In this document: piece after piece, positions 26,894-35,332 of the stretch
Layout of the letters: the number at the start of each line of letters is the position of its first letter
Numbering within the stretch: position 1 is the stretch's first letter
Assembly (NCBI GenBank): GCA_965224205.1
Contig: CBDCYN010000025.1
Location: 1-64,000 of the forward strand
DNA: 64,000 bases
Direction: 5' to 3'
From: CBDCYN01 sp965224205
Lineage (GTDB): Bacteria; Planctomycetota; Phycisphaerae; Phycisphaerales; Phycisphaeraceae
Program-made: the position numbers and the translations under genes
Notes under the pieces: generated by a model
Database searches by the model: none
Told to the model about the DNA's origin: nothing
What the model saw: only the letters and a program-made list of their open reading frames with translations

Positions 26894-27837
26894 TGGGATA
26901 CATCTCTGACGCGCTGTCACAGTTTGACGCCAATGATGATCGCCCGCTGGACCGGTCATCCGTTGTCAGGGAGGGGCACCCGGTGCTTCGGTTCACAGCC
27001 GATAACGAGCCCAGGGTGTTCCCGAACCATGAAGAGGGTGATGAAGGTCGCTCGTTTGTCGGGCCTGGGCTGTTCGGACCTACCCCACCCGATCCCAGTG
27101 GCGAAACCGTGGATTTATCAGCAAACTCTGTTGATGATCGGATCGTGGCCTTGTCCGCGCCATCGGGCCTGATGGCTGAAGAGTACCGGGCGGTGCGCAC
27201 GGGGCTGATCGCCAAGTGGGGCCGGAAGCGTCACGTGGCCCACACGATCACCAGCGCCACACCCCAGGAGGGCAAAACGATCACGAGCCTAAACCTAGGA
27301 TTGATCTTCGGGGAGCTTCCCAACCGCAAGACGATCGTGGTCGAGGCGGACCTGCGCCTGCCGCAATTCAAGAAGCTCATGTCGCTGCCGCCGTCCCCGG
27401 GGCTGTTGGGCATCCTCAAGGGCGAGGCTAAGCTCCCCGACGCGGTGCAGCGGGTCGACGGGCGCAGTGTCTCGTTCCTCCAAGCCGGCAGCCGTGGCAG
27501 CAACGAGGCCGTCCAGCTCTTGGCCAGCCCTCAGATGTCGAACCTCTTAGTGACGCTGCGGAAGCAGTACGACCACATCATTGTCGACACGCCACCTGTC
27601 GGGAACCTCGCCGACGCCGGGATGGTTGGGGCCCAGAGCGATGACGTGCTGATGATCGTCCGCATGAACCGCACGCCCAGGGCCCTGGTCGAGCAGGCGA
27701 TCCGGACCCTAGCGACCTACAACGCCCCGGTCACGGGCTTGATCGCCACCGATCAGAACCGGCTGCGCCGCCGGTACAGCTACCAGTACGGCTACCGTTA
27801 TCACGCGTACAAGACGGGCCGCTCCAGAGCCGCTTAA
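26893..27837 (+). CDS. BY-kinase (CpsD/CapB-type tyrosine autokinase)
   Basis: 314 residues. The ATP-binding region has a Walker A-like SATPQEGKTITSLN at 121-134, a Walker A' VVEADLRLP at 149-157 (the usual acidic is D in IDADLRRP; here the strand reads EAD), and Walker B HIIVDTPP at about 221-228. The C-terminus ends in a tyrosine cluster, YSYQYGYRYHAY, the expected autophosphorylation tail. Such kinases act with a separate membrane copolymerase to control polymer length and export. The first 90 residues are a linker rich in acidic and polar residues that is not part of the kinase fold. An alternative GTG start three bases upstream exists. Confidence 0.87.
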   Translation: MGYISDALSQFDANDDRPLDRSSVVREGHPVLRFTADNEPRVFPNHEEGDEGRSFVGPGLFGPTPPDPSGETVDLSANSVDDRIVALSAPSGLMAEEYRAVRTGLIAKWGRKRHVAHTITSATPQEGKTITSLNLGLIFGELPNRKTIVVEADLRLPQFKKLMSLPPSPGLLGILKGEAKLPDAVQRVDGRSVSFLQAGSRGSNEAVQLLASPQMSNLLVTLRKQYDHIIVDTPPVGNLADAGMVGAQSDDVLMIVRMNRTPRALVEQAIRTLATYNAPVTGLIATDQNRLRRRYSYQYGYRYHAYKTGRSRAA

Positions 27838-27892
27838 TGATCGGCTGTATGGCCTTGTTCATCTCATGCTGACTTATTGAGGAGGATCGACC

Positions 27893-29074
27893 ATGCCCGC
27901 GTGGTTTCAAACCAATCAGCCCCGACTGCTGATGATCTGCCACCGCTTCCCGGACATGCTGGGCAGTCAAGAGCGGATGCGTGTGTGGCAGCTGCTGAGG
28001 CTGGTTTCCCGCGCGTACCAGGTTTATCTCGTGAGCCTCGTCGACGGACCGATCAGCCTCGTTCAGTGGCGACCCGTGCAGGGGCTGGTCCATCGTTTGG
28101 AGTTGGCTATCGATGAGCCGCGACGGTGGCTGCCGAGTTGGTGGACCCGTTGGCTAGCCGGCACGCGTACCCCTCCGGTCGGCGATGCCCGCGGCGTGCT
28201 GGACTGGGCTCAAACATGGACCCAAGACCAACCATTCGACGTGGTTTTGGGCACGCACCCTCGGCTGTTAAAGCGGATGGGCGAGATCCACGCGTCGTGT
28301 CGGGTCTGTGACGTCTTTACCCCTGGTCTGTTGGGCGGCGAGCCGGCGAGCGATACGGACGGGCGATGGCGGATCGGTCACGCCTCGAGTCGGCCGGTGT
28401 CGGGAAACGTCACCGAGCACGGAGACCTCAACGGGTGCGACATCGTTACGATCAACGCCGCCCGAGACAGACGTCTATTCCCGGACCGCCGGGTGGTTTG
28501 CTTGCCGTTGACCTTGGATACCGAAGCATTGGCCCCCGATACGTCACCGCAGCGGCAGGGTGATGGTGGCCCGCCTGTTCTCGTGTTCCACGGAGACTGG
28601 TTGAACCGCGACCTCTCCAAGACGCTACGTGGGTTCAGACGCCGCGTCTGGTCGCGCACGGGTCGGGTGTTGCCCCAAGCGATGCTGGGCGCGACCCGCC
28701 CTCACGGCCCTGTCTCGGCGGCAGACCTTTTGCGTGGCGCGTGGGCGGTTGTTGTGCCGGGTCATGATGTTATATCGTCCACGGCATCGGCCTTACAGGC
28801 GATGGCCATGCGGAAACCGGTGGTGATCTGCCCACCGACCGGCGAGGCTCTGGGGTTGCGCCACGGGCACCACGCGTTGATCGCCCAACACGAAGACGAT
28901 TGGTCCGCGGCTTGCGTGCGGGTCCTGGAATCTCCCACTGATCGCTACCACTTGTCGCAAGCCGGATGGAGATTCGCCCAGGGTTATCGCCCCGACGAAC
29001 GCGCCGGACGGGCACTTCTTGACGCCATCCAGCAATCTGCTTCGTTAAGGTCCGTGCGCTCGTTGGCCGCTTAG
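27893..29074 (+). CDS. Glycosyltransferase, GT4-like
   Basis: 393 residues, 55 bases after the kinase with a strong GGAGG ahead of the ATG. The fold is GT-B: LLMICHRFPDMLGSQERMRVWQLLRLV at the start, FDVVLGTHPRLL in the acceptor half, LVFHGDWLNRDLSKTLRGF and VVVPGHDVISSTASALQAMAMRKPVVICPPTGEAL in the donor half. It differs from classical GT4 enzymes by lacking an obvious E-x7-E motif; the closest is the SALQAMAMRKPVV stretch. It would add a sugar to the growing lipid-linked oligosaccharide. The sequence does not fix donor or acceptor. Confidence 0.75.
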   Translation: MPAWFQTNQPRLLMICHRFPDMLGSQERMRVWQLLRLVSRAYQVYLVSLVDGPISLVQWRPVQGLVHRLELAIDEPRRWLPSWWTRWLAGTRTPPVGDARGVLDWAQTWTQDQPFDVVLGTHPRLLKRMGEIHASCRVCDVFTPGLLGGEPASDTDGRWRIGHASSRPVSGNVTEHGDLNGCDIVTINAARDRRLFPDRRVVCLPLTLDTEALAPDTSPQRQGDGGPPVLVFHGDWLNRDLSKTLRGFRRRVWSRTGRVLPQAMLGATRPHGPVSAADLLRGAWAVVVPGHDVISSTASALQAMAMRKPVVICPPTGEALGLRHGHHALIAQHEDDWSAACVRVLESPTDRYHLSQAGWRFAQGYRPDERAGRALLDAIQQSASLRSVRSLAA

Positions 29075-29431
29075 CGCCGGGTAAGAGATTGGTATCAAGC
29101 TTGAGTGTTGAGGGCCGTGAATCCGTGTAGGCCGATCGCGGTGTCGCGGCGGACTGAATCGTCCTGTGTTGAGGTCCCACATCTCGCCTAACGAGCCGGG
29201 ATCAAAGGTCAACCGGGTGCACCGGCTGCGACAACCCGCGATCCATCACATTCCTGGTGACGATGCGATGACCCCATGGATCGATCCAGGGCGGGCCATC
29301 GCCGATTGATCCGGCGCAGGATACCTGCTATATCCGGTCCTGGTGACATAATGGCACGATGATTGGCACGACGCATGGTCATTTATGGAGCCAAGGCGTC
29401 TGCTTTCGGTCATCTGAGCAGGCATCCATCC
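29075..29431. other. Intergenic with a remote relative of the 5.8-kb repeat arm
   Basis: 357 bases. On the minus strand the segment about 29,145-29,105 contains ACCGCGATC, GCCTACA, CGG and TTC in the order seen in the 5977-6015 arm, with lower identity afterwards. No gene is evident. Confidence 0.4.
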
Positions 29432-30436
29432 ATGCTGGTTTCGACACCTGACAGGCGTGCAGAGTCTTTGCAGTTCCGCGCGACACGATCGTTGTGTCGT
29501 GCCGAACTGCAGGAGCTGTTCTTTGCTAGCCACTTCTTGCCCAAGCCCCTACGAGGGGCTCTTTACGGTGTCGCGGCGGTGGGTTCTCAGTTGTTGGAGA
29601 TCGCCTGCCCAACGCCGCCGCGCCAGAACGAGAATCAGATCCCGACGGTTAACCCAACCGCTGCCGGTCGCTTCACGGATGAGCCGGTGGCCGATAGCAG
29701 CTGTTGCTGCTGTGAAGCGGGCGACAGCGGGTCGCAGCGACGCGCGGTGTGTATGGCGATCTTGGACCACCTCTACACCGGTCAACCCACGGGTAAACCC
29801 GAGCTCGATGGGTTCAAACGCGTGGCCGATCGATACGGGTTGCCGAGGTCGCTGTGGGACACCTTCGTTCATGGGTTGGTCGATCTGGAGTCGGTTAGAC
29901 GTTACGCGACCTGGACCCGGCTCCGCGACCATCTCGATCGCACGACAGGCACCATCGCGGATTTGGCGGTGAGGGTCTTGTCCCAAGGATCAATCCCAGA
30001 TCCGTCCGGTCGTCACCGGTCGGCGGCGCTGGGGACCGGGCTTGGCTTGGCTTTGATCTTGGCTCACCTGCGGCAGGACCTCCGCAAAGACCGGCTGCGG
30101 CTGCCATTGGATGATCTGGTCAGGTTCGGCCTTACCGAGACGGACCTCAAACGATTCGCTGATACCGGCACGACGGGGGGCGACCCTCGGTGGCAGCGGC
30201 TGATCGGGCACGAGACCGACCGGGCTAAACACCTGATCCGTGGTGGGACGCGGGCTGCGTTTTCGGTTCTAGAGCCATCGGCGAGGCGAGCTACCGCGGT
30301 TCTAGCGGCTATCTACCTGGGTTTGCTCGAACAGATCTCTAAGCACGATCTGTTCGCGGTGCACCCCCAGATCGGCCCATGGCAGCGGTTGCGCCAGTTG
30401 CCGGTGGCCATCCGGATGACCGCAGCCGCCGGGTAG
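29432..30436 (+). CDS. Squalene/phytoene-synthase-family protein with a degenerate first Asp motif
   Basis: 334 residues from the ATG at 29432. The isoprenyl synthase signature begins LFFASHFLPKPLRGALYGVAAVGSQLLEIA, which aligns with the FYFASRFLPPPKRRAIYALYAFCRRxDDIxD block of the family, but the DxxxD at its end reads SQLLEIA. The second aspartate motif is intact: DLRKD in HLRQDLRKDRLRLPLDDLVRFGLTETDLKRF, with the LPLDDLxRFG stretch typical of HpnC-like hopanoid enzymes. DRAKHLIRGG follows. Loss of the first Asp motif suggests it either does not condense farnesyl diphosphate normally or acts as a partner subunit. It directly follows the glycosyltransferase but is not clearly part of the operon. 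Upstream starts (29375, TTG 29363) are possible. Confidence 0.65.
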   Translation: MLVSTPDRRAESLQFRATRSLCRAELQELFFASHFLPKPLRGALYGVAAVGSQLLEIACPTPPRQNENQIPTVNPTAAGRFTDEPVADSSCCCCEAGDSGSQRRAVCMAILDHLYTGQPTGKPELDGFKRVADRYGLPRSLWDTFVHGLVDLESVRRYATWTRLRDHLDRTTGTIADLAVRVLSQGSIPDPSGRHRSAALGTGLGLALILAHLRQDLRKDRLRLPLDDLVRFGLTETDLKRFADTGTTGGDPRWQRLIGHETDRAKHLIRGGTRAAFSVLEPSARRATAVLAAIYLGLLEQISKHDLFAVHPQIGPWQRLRQLPVAIRMTAAAG

Positions 30437-30559
30437 GCACCGACCGGGAGCGAAGGATCTACGCGATGCGTGTAAATCCCGGGTGGGGCGTAAAACAAAG
30501 CTGGGCGTTTAGTCCTGGGGGGTGACCGGCGGGTCGACCAAGTGCCGTGGGTTTAGAGC

Positions 30560-31528
30560 CTAGAGGTTAAAGGTGGCGATGACCGGGGCGTGATCCGATT
30601 CCGGGAACCGGGTATCGTCGCGGAATGCTCCGGATTCATCGGGAAGGGCTTCGTTGTGGATCTCTGCTTTTAAGAAGTATCGGAACAGGGGCCGGGAGAC
30701 CAAGATGTGATCTAGCATCTGCCCTTTTCCAAGATGGTATAGAGAGAAGCGGCTGGATTCTGGGATGTTCGCCTCGCAGGGGATCATCAGACGCGGCGTG
30801 TGATCGGGGTTGCCCGTTTCTTCTACGGGGCCTCGTATGGCGGTGACCGGCACCTCATGGCTTTCGGCGTTGAAATCGCCACAGACCGCGATCAACGCTT
30901 CGTCACCTTCGGCATCGAAGATCTCGTCGACGAGTAGCCGCACTTGCACCGCCTGGCTGACACGCTTCATCGAGGAGATAAAGCAGCCTTCGGCCCAGGC
31001 GGAGACGGTTCTCCACGTAAAATGATCGACCTTCTGCCCGGGGATATTGGAGGCGAGCTTCGATTTCATGTGCAGGTTCACCAGGTGCAGCGTCCTGTTG
31101 TGGCCGAGGTCCACTGGCGTGTAGAGCATCGGCCGTTCCCACTCGATCGGCTCGGGGGCTTGATCCGGCGGGACCGCCGTGAATGGCTGGTAGGACGGTC
31201 GGGGCCCATCTCGGTCTCGACGGACCTGTCGAGCTAACACGGGGAATCGCGATAGGGTGACGATATTCCGCTGTGCATAGAGGAAGCCGTCCGTGGTTTC
31301 CGTTGAGGCTCGCTCGAATTGCGTGTAAGGCGTGCCCGCGATGAGCTGGTTCAAGCCGTCTAGCTGGCGCTGCCCACTGACTTCTTGGCTGTGACACTCC
31401 TGCAAACAGAGGATATCGGCTGAGATCCGTTGGATCTGCGGACGCATGATCTGGATCCGGGCGTCGAGCGCGGGCTGGTTGTCGCTATCAAGGTTCTCAA
31501 CATTGAACGTGGCGATGCGTATGGTCAC
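30560..31528 (-). CDS. Endonuclease/exonuclease/phosphatase (EEP) family hydrolase
   Basis: 322 residues. EEP motifs: ATFNVENL at the start, ILCLQECHSQEV with the metal-binding Glu, HLVNLHMKSKL, VCGDFNAESHEVP with D and N, and SDHAPVIATFNL at the end. No signal sequence, so probably cytoplasmic. Family members hydrolyse phosphodiesters in DNA, RNA, phospholipids or sugar phosphates; this one has a 10-residue GHLKGQMLDHILVSR-like loop just before the last motif, which is of the usual type. Substrate unknown. It is convergent with the synthase-like gene. Confidence 0.8.
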   Translation of the reverse strand: MTIRIATFNVENLDSDNQPALDARIQIMRPQIQRISADILCLQECHSQEVSGQRQLDGLNQLIAGTPYTQFERASTETTDGFLYAQRNIVTLSRFPVLARQVRRDRDGPRPSYQPFTAVPPDQAPEPIEWERPMLYTPVDLGHNRTLHLVNLHMKSKLASNIPGQKVDHFTWRTVSAWAEGCFISSMKRVSQAVQVRLLVDEIFDAEGDEALIAVCGDFNAESHEVPVTAIRGPVEETGNPDHTPRLMIPCEANIPESSRFSLYHLGKGQMLDHILVSRPLFRYFLKAEIHNEALPDESGAFRDDTRFPESDHAPVIATFNL

Positions 31529-32177
31529 AGGCGTAACTCCTGAATAGATTATCTTCTAGATACGAGGTGAGGCCTCATGATCGCGTTTCTTTTAAGCAAA
31601 AAGGAATTAAAGTTCATCGAAAATCAAATTTTCTCTGTGCCGTCGACGTTAATTCCAATCTGATAAACCATGTCCTTTGGACGTGGTCAGATTTCAACGG
31701 CTATGCCGCTTGAATAAGAATAATTTATTTAAGTTTCTGTTATTTATATACTTAACTTATATTTTTTATCTTGTCTCGAAGGCGTTGCGTATATCATTGA
31801 TTCATGGGTGGGTTTGTCCCTGAATCTGTATCCGAGTCGGCTTGAATCATTTTATCAGGGGTTGATCTGTTGATCACCGCCAAACCTGCGTATAATAACG
31901 ATAAGGTCATATCAATAGATGATGTAGAGAGAATGTCCTGGGTGCAGGAAATATCGAAGATCTTGTTTACATCGAATCATAAAGATAAGCGAAATAGACG
32001 GGGATTCAGGCAGTGCTGCGGACACCGCATCGGCGTAAGGCACGGTGCCTGTTAAGGGTCGTCTCCCCGTCGGGGTGGATTGGGTTTGCAGGGGGGCAAG
32101 CGACGTAGGCTGACGTAGACCACTATGAACGTAAAAAACTGGATGTCCGTTATCTTGTTCAATCATGTCGGATCGAG
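31529..32177. other. A+T-rich intergenic region upstream of the TadE/TadG genes
   Basis: 649 bases, visibly poorer in G+C than the neighbours between about 31,590 and 32,000 (runs such as TTATTTATATACTTAACTTATATTTTTTATC, broken here into pieces). It contains GATTCA/TGAATC at 31799-31826 around a GGG/CCC pair, a near-perfect hairpin, and near 32,040-32,070 CCCCG/CGGGG. The short plus frame at 31,870-32,055 has no features. Possible long leader or promoter region. Confidence 0.4.
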
Positions 32178-32591
32178 ATGCACCCCATGACGACCATCCC
32201 AAGATCTAAAAAGCCAATATTGAACCATCATCGGGGCCTAGCAACGGTCGAAATGGCCTTGGTTATGCCTATGGTTGTCCTGCTATTCGTGGGAGTGATG
32301 GAGTTCGGTTCGGTCTTCTATATCCGCAATATCATGCTTCATGCGGCTTCAGATGCGGCTCGCCTCTTGGCGGTGCCCGGGATCACGATCGCCGATGCCG
32401 AGCAGCTGGCCCAGGATCGGCTTTCGTCTCTAAGCGGATCGTTCACCGTTTCAGCCAGCGAGCAGCCATCGGCGATCCCGGGCAACATCGATGTGACGGT
32501 TGAGATTACCGTCCCTAAAGCAGACATCTCATTGGGGCTTTTGGGCACCGGGGACATGGCGGTTAGCGTGACCCTGCGAAAGGAAACGTGA
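32178..32591 (+). CDS. TadE-like pilus-assembly pseudopilin
   Basis: 137 residues. The start HRGLATVEMALVMPMVVLLFVGVMEFGSVFYIRNIMLHAASDAARLLAV is the TadE hallmark: a short basic leader, a Glu at +5-like position in the hydrophobic segment, then conserved YxRxxxxxAAxDAAR. Such proteins are minor pseudopilins of Tad-type (Flp) systems. No tadA, tadB, tadC or flp gene is near. It precedes a TadG-like gene after 60 bases, so they are probably co-transcribed. Confidence 0.85.
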   Translation: MHPMTTIPRSKKPILNHHRGLATVEMALVMPMVVLLFVGVMEFGSVFYIRNIMLHAASDAARLLAVPGITIADAEQLAQDRLSSLSGSFTVSASEQPSAIPGNIDVTVEITVPKADISLGLLGTGDMAVSVTLRKET

Positions 32592-32651
32592 CCGCCACGG
32601 CGTAGACCCATCGACGTATCGGCTTACGATTACTCATCAACGGATTTAGGC

Positions 32652-34100
32652 ATGCGTTACTACACTTGTTCAAATCGGTCAGCTCGCTGTCGCGGCTCGG
32701 TGATCCCTTGGGTCTTGCTTTCAACAATCGCGATGGTCGGGTTCACGGCCTTGGCGGTAGACCTCGGCCACCTCTTGAATGCCCACGTGGAACTCAAAGC
32801 CGCGGCGAATGCTTCTGCCCTGGCCGGTGGAAATTCCCTGCTGGCGGGTATCGACGTCGCCAGGACCCAGGCCCTGGCGTACTCGGCAGCGAATTTCGCC
32901 AACGGCCAGCCCGTGACGCTAGAAGACTCTGATGTTGAGTTTGGCTCGTGGGACGAGGCTTCACGCACGTTTACCCTGATCGATGAATCCGATCCTGACG
33001 TCGTCCCCGACGCGATCCGCGTGACCGCTCATCTTACCGCGGCGCGGGGCAACCCGGTGGCCCATCTTTTCGGGAAGGTCCTCGGCTCTTTGACCTCGGA
33101 CGTGAGGGTGACCTCCACCGCGTTCTTTCAGTCGCGCGACATCATGCTGGTCCTGGACCTATCGAGCTCCATGAACGACGACAGCGAGCTGCGCCACGCC
33201 GGGCTGCTCGACCAAGTCGATATCGAGGAGAACCTGCTTCTGATCTGGAACGAGATGGGCTCGCCGACCTATGGCTCGATGCAGTTTGACCCGGTGTTCA
33301 TCGATTCGGGCACCACCCCCGTGGATATCGCGGCGGTGAAGTCAGCCTTGGGGCTCGACCTAGAGCCATATCCCTTCCCCGCCGGTAGCTGGGAGGACTA
33401 CATCGATTATGTCATGACCGATCCGCACCTGAACAACACCGGCTACAACAAACGCTATGGCTACCTGACGTTTGTCAACTATCTACAAGCCAAGCAGCCC
33501 CAGTTCGACGAGACGCCGGTCCTTTGGCAGACCAGCGAGCAGCCGATCACCATCGTCAAGGACGCGGTGATCCTCTTCTTAGATTTCCTGCGGGCAGCCA
33601 ACGCCCATGATTTTGTCGGATTGGCGACGTATACCTCTTCCGGGGGTCAGGCGACTCTAGAATCACACCTGACCGAAGACCTTGCTGTGATCGAAGATAT
33701 TACGGTGCACCGACAGGCCGGCCACTACACCACGTCGACCAATATTGGGGCTGGGATCAAGGTCGCTCGCGACGAGCTTAATAGTAATGGTCGCAACAAC
33801 ACGTTCCCTAGGCTGATCGTCCTGCTTACCGATGGCAAAGCCAACCGCCCCACGGACGAGGCCGTCGGCGGGCAGTTCGCCCGTGTTCAGGCCCAGATGG
33901 CCGGTGACGACGGGCTGCCGATCCTCGCGATCAGCCTCGGGGCCGACGCCGACCAGGCCTTGATGCAAGATATCGCCGATTTAAGTGACGGGGTGCACTT
34001 CAATGTGCCCGTCAGCGGGTCCGTGGCACAGGTGGCTCAAGACCTTAACAAAATCTTTCTCCAGATCGCCGCGCACCGCCGGCTGCGCTTGGTGGAGTAA
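32652..34100 (+). CDS. TadG-like protein with a von Willebrand factor A domain
   Basis: 482 residues. Residues 14-50 are a TadG-type N-terminus: GSVIPWVLLSTIAMVGFTALAVDLGHLLNAHVELKAAANASALAGG. A VWA domain follows: DIMLVLDLSSSMND, with the MIDAS pattern DxSxS, then LIVLLTDGKAN and NIGAGIKVARDEL. An insertion of about 120 residues sits between the first MIDAS strand and the rest. The family is inner-membrane anchored and usually encoded next to TadE; the VWA domain may bind a partner protein. The pair stands alone here, without the pilus motor genes. Confidence 0.85.
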   Translation: MRYYTCSNRSARCRGSVIPWVLLSTIAMVGFTALAVDLGHLLNAHVELKAAANASALAGGNSLLAGIDVARTQALAYSAANFANGQPVTLEDSDVEFGSWDEASRTFTLIDESDPDVVPDAIRVTAHLTAARGNPVAHLFGKVLGSLTSDVRVTSTAFFQSRDIMLVLDLSSSMNDDSELRHAGLLDQVDIEENLLLIWNEMGSPTYGSMQFDPVFIDSGTTPVDIAAVKSALGLDLEPYPFPAGSWEDYIDYVMTDPHLNNTGYNKRYGYLTFVNYLQAKQPQFDETPVLWQTSEQPITIVKDAVILFLDFLRAANAHDFVGLATYTSSGGQATLESHLTEDLAVIEDITVHRQAGHYTTSTNIGAGIKVARDELNSNGRNNTFPRLIVLLTDGKANRPTDEAVGGQFARVQAQMAGDDGLPILAISLGADADQALMQDIADLSDGVHFNVPVSGSVAQVAQDLNKIFLQIAAHRRLRLVE

Positions 34101-34124
34101 CGTCCATCGAGAGCGTGATGGACG
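34101..34124. terminator. Hairpin between convergent genes
   Basis: Perfect CGTCCATC / GATGGACG 8-bp stem with an 8-base loop immediately after the TadG-like stop and 17 bases before the end of the leftward mqnE. No T-run. Candidate bidirectional stop. Confidence 0.35.
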
Positions 34125-34140
34125 GCCGGGATGACGCAGC

Positions 34141-35289
34141 TTACACCCGGGCAGCGTTGAGGTCGGCCTCGACCGTCCACGACGCGCCCCTGCGTGTGAC
34201 GCGTCGGTAGAGGGTATCCCGCTCGATCGGTTCGAAACCCGCTTCCACCACCGTTTGTCGCAGCTGCCGGACCGTCACTTCTTGGTGCGTTCCCGCCCCT
34301 GCGGCTTTGGTGATGTCGTACCACACGACCGTCCCGTCGATGTCATCGACCCCGAAGTGCAACGCCAGCTGGCTAAGCTCCAGAGATTGCATGATCCAGA
34401 ACGCTTTGACGTGCGCGAAGTTGTCGAGCATCAGCCGGCACACCGCCAGCATCTTCAGGTCCTCAAGGCCGGTGGGGCCGGGGAGGTGCTCAAGCTCACT
34501 GTTATCGGGGATAAATGGCAGCGGGATCACCGTCTGGAACCGGCCCGGCAGCCGCTGATCGATCGCCCGGTCTTGAGCCCGCCGCAGCATACACAGGTGC
34601 TCAATGCGGTCTTCGGGGGATTCGATATGGCCGTACAAGATCGTCGCGTTGGACGATAGCCCGATCCGGTGGGCGGCCTCGTGGACGTCCAGCCACTGGT
34701 CGGAACGGATCTTGCCCTTGAACGCCTCATCGTGGACACGGTCGTCGAATACCTCCGCACCCCCGCCGGGCAGGGACCCCAGACCCGCGTCCCGCAGATC
34801 ACGCAGCACCCCCTCGATATCCCGCGGCCGCTTGTCGATCCTCGCTAGGTGTACGATTTCAACAGCGGTAAATGCTTTGACATGCAGCGACGGGGCGCCC
34901 TCCCGGATCGCGGTAAGCATGTCGGTGTAGTAGCTAAACGGCAACCAAGGGTGAAGTCCACCGACGATATGCAGCTCGGTGGCCCCGCTTTCTACCGCCA
35001 GCCGGGCCTGCTGGGCGATGTGTTCCACTCCCAACTCGTAGGCGCCTTCTTGGTCTTTTTTTCGATAAAACGAGCAAAACATGCAGCTCAACGCGCAGAT
35101 ATTGGAGTAATTAAGGTGCCGGTTGATGTTGTAATACGTGATATCGCCATGCAAACGGTGTCGCACGTGATCGGCCATCCGACCCACCGACCACAGATCC
35201 CGTGAACGCAGCAGAGTCAGCCCGTCTTCGGCGCTGATCCGCTGTCCGGCGTGGATTTTCTGGGCAATAGCTTTTAGGGCACGGTCCAT
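34141..35289 (-). CDS. mqnE: Aminofutalosine synthase MqnE (radical SAM)
   Basis: 382 residues. The radical-SAM cluster motif is C-x3-C-x2-C in NICALSCMFCSFYRK. Next come YELGVEHIAQQARLAVESGATELHIVGGLHPWLPF and KAFTAVEIVHLA, then GLGSLPGGGAEVFDD and LPFIPDNSELEHLPG, all characteristic of MqnE, with the related MqnC having a different HGG block. The enzyme joins SAM and 3-[(1-carboxyvinyl)oxy]benzoate to make aminofutalosine, the first cyclised intermediate of the futalosine route to menaquinone. Other mqn genes are not in the window. It fits with NuoD and the TCA enzyme as part of respiration. Confidence 0.92.
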   Translation of the reverse strand: MDRALKAIAQKIHAGQRISAEDGLTLLRSRDLWSVGRMADHVRHRLHGDITYYNINRHLNYSNICALSCMFCSFYRKKDQEGAYELGVEHIAQQARLAVESGATELHIVGGLHPWLPFSYYTDMLTAIREGAPSLHVKAFTAVEIVHLARIDKRPRDIEGVLRDLRDAGLGSLPGGGAEVFDDRVHDEAFKGKIRSDQWLDVHEAAHRIGLSSNATILYGHIESPEDRIEHLCMLRRAQDRAIDQRLPGRFQTVIPLPFIPDNSELEHLPGPTGLEDLKMLAVCRLMLDNFAHVKAFWIMQSLELSQLALHFGVDDIDGTVVWYDITKAAGAGTHQEVTVRQLRQTVVEAGFEPIERDTLYRRVTRRGASWTVEADLNAARV

Positions 35290-35332
35290 TGTGCCCTATC
35301 ATACCCCGATTCCTCAAAAGAGCCTGTCACGA

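Noticed and set aside
29075..29431. TTG or ATG starts upstream of 29432 for the prenyl-synthase-like gene.
   Set aside because: The extra residues do not align with the family and no ribosome binding site supports them, though they cannot be excluded.
32000..32177. A riboswitch (for example a c-di-GMP type) ahead of the TadE gene, because of several hairpins.
   Set aside because: The consensus core of known classes could not be found.
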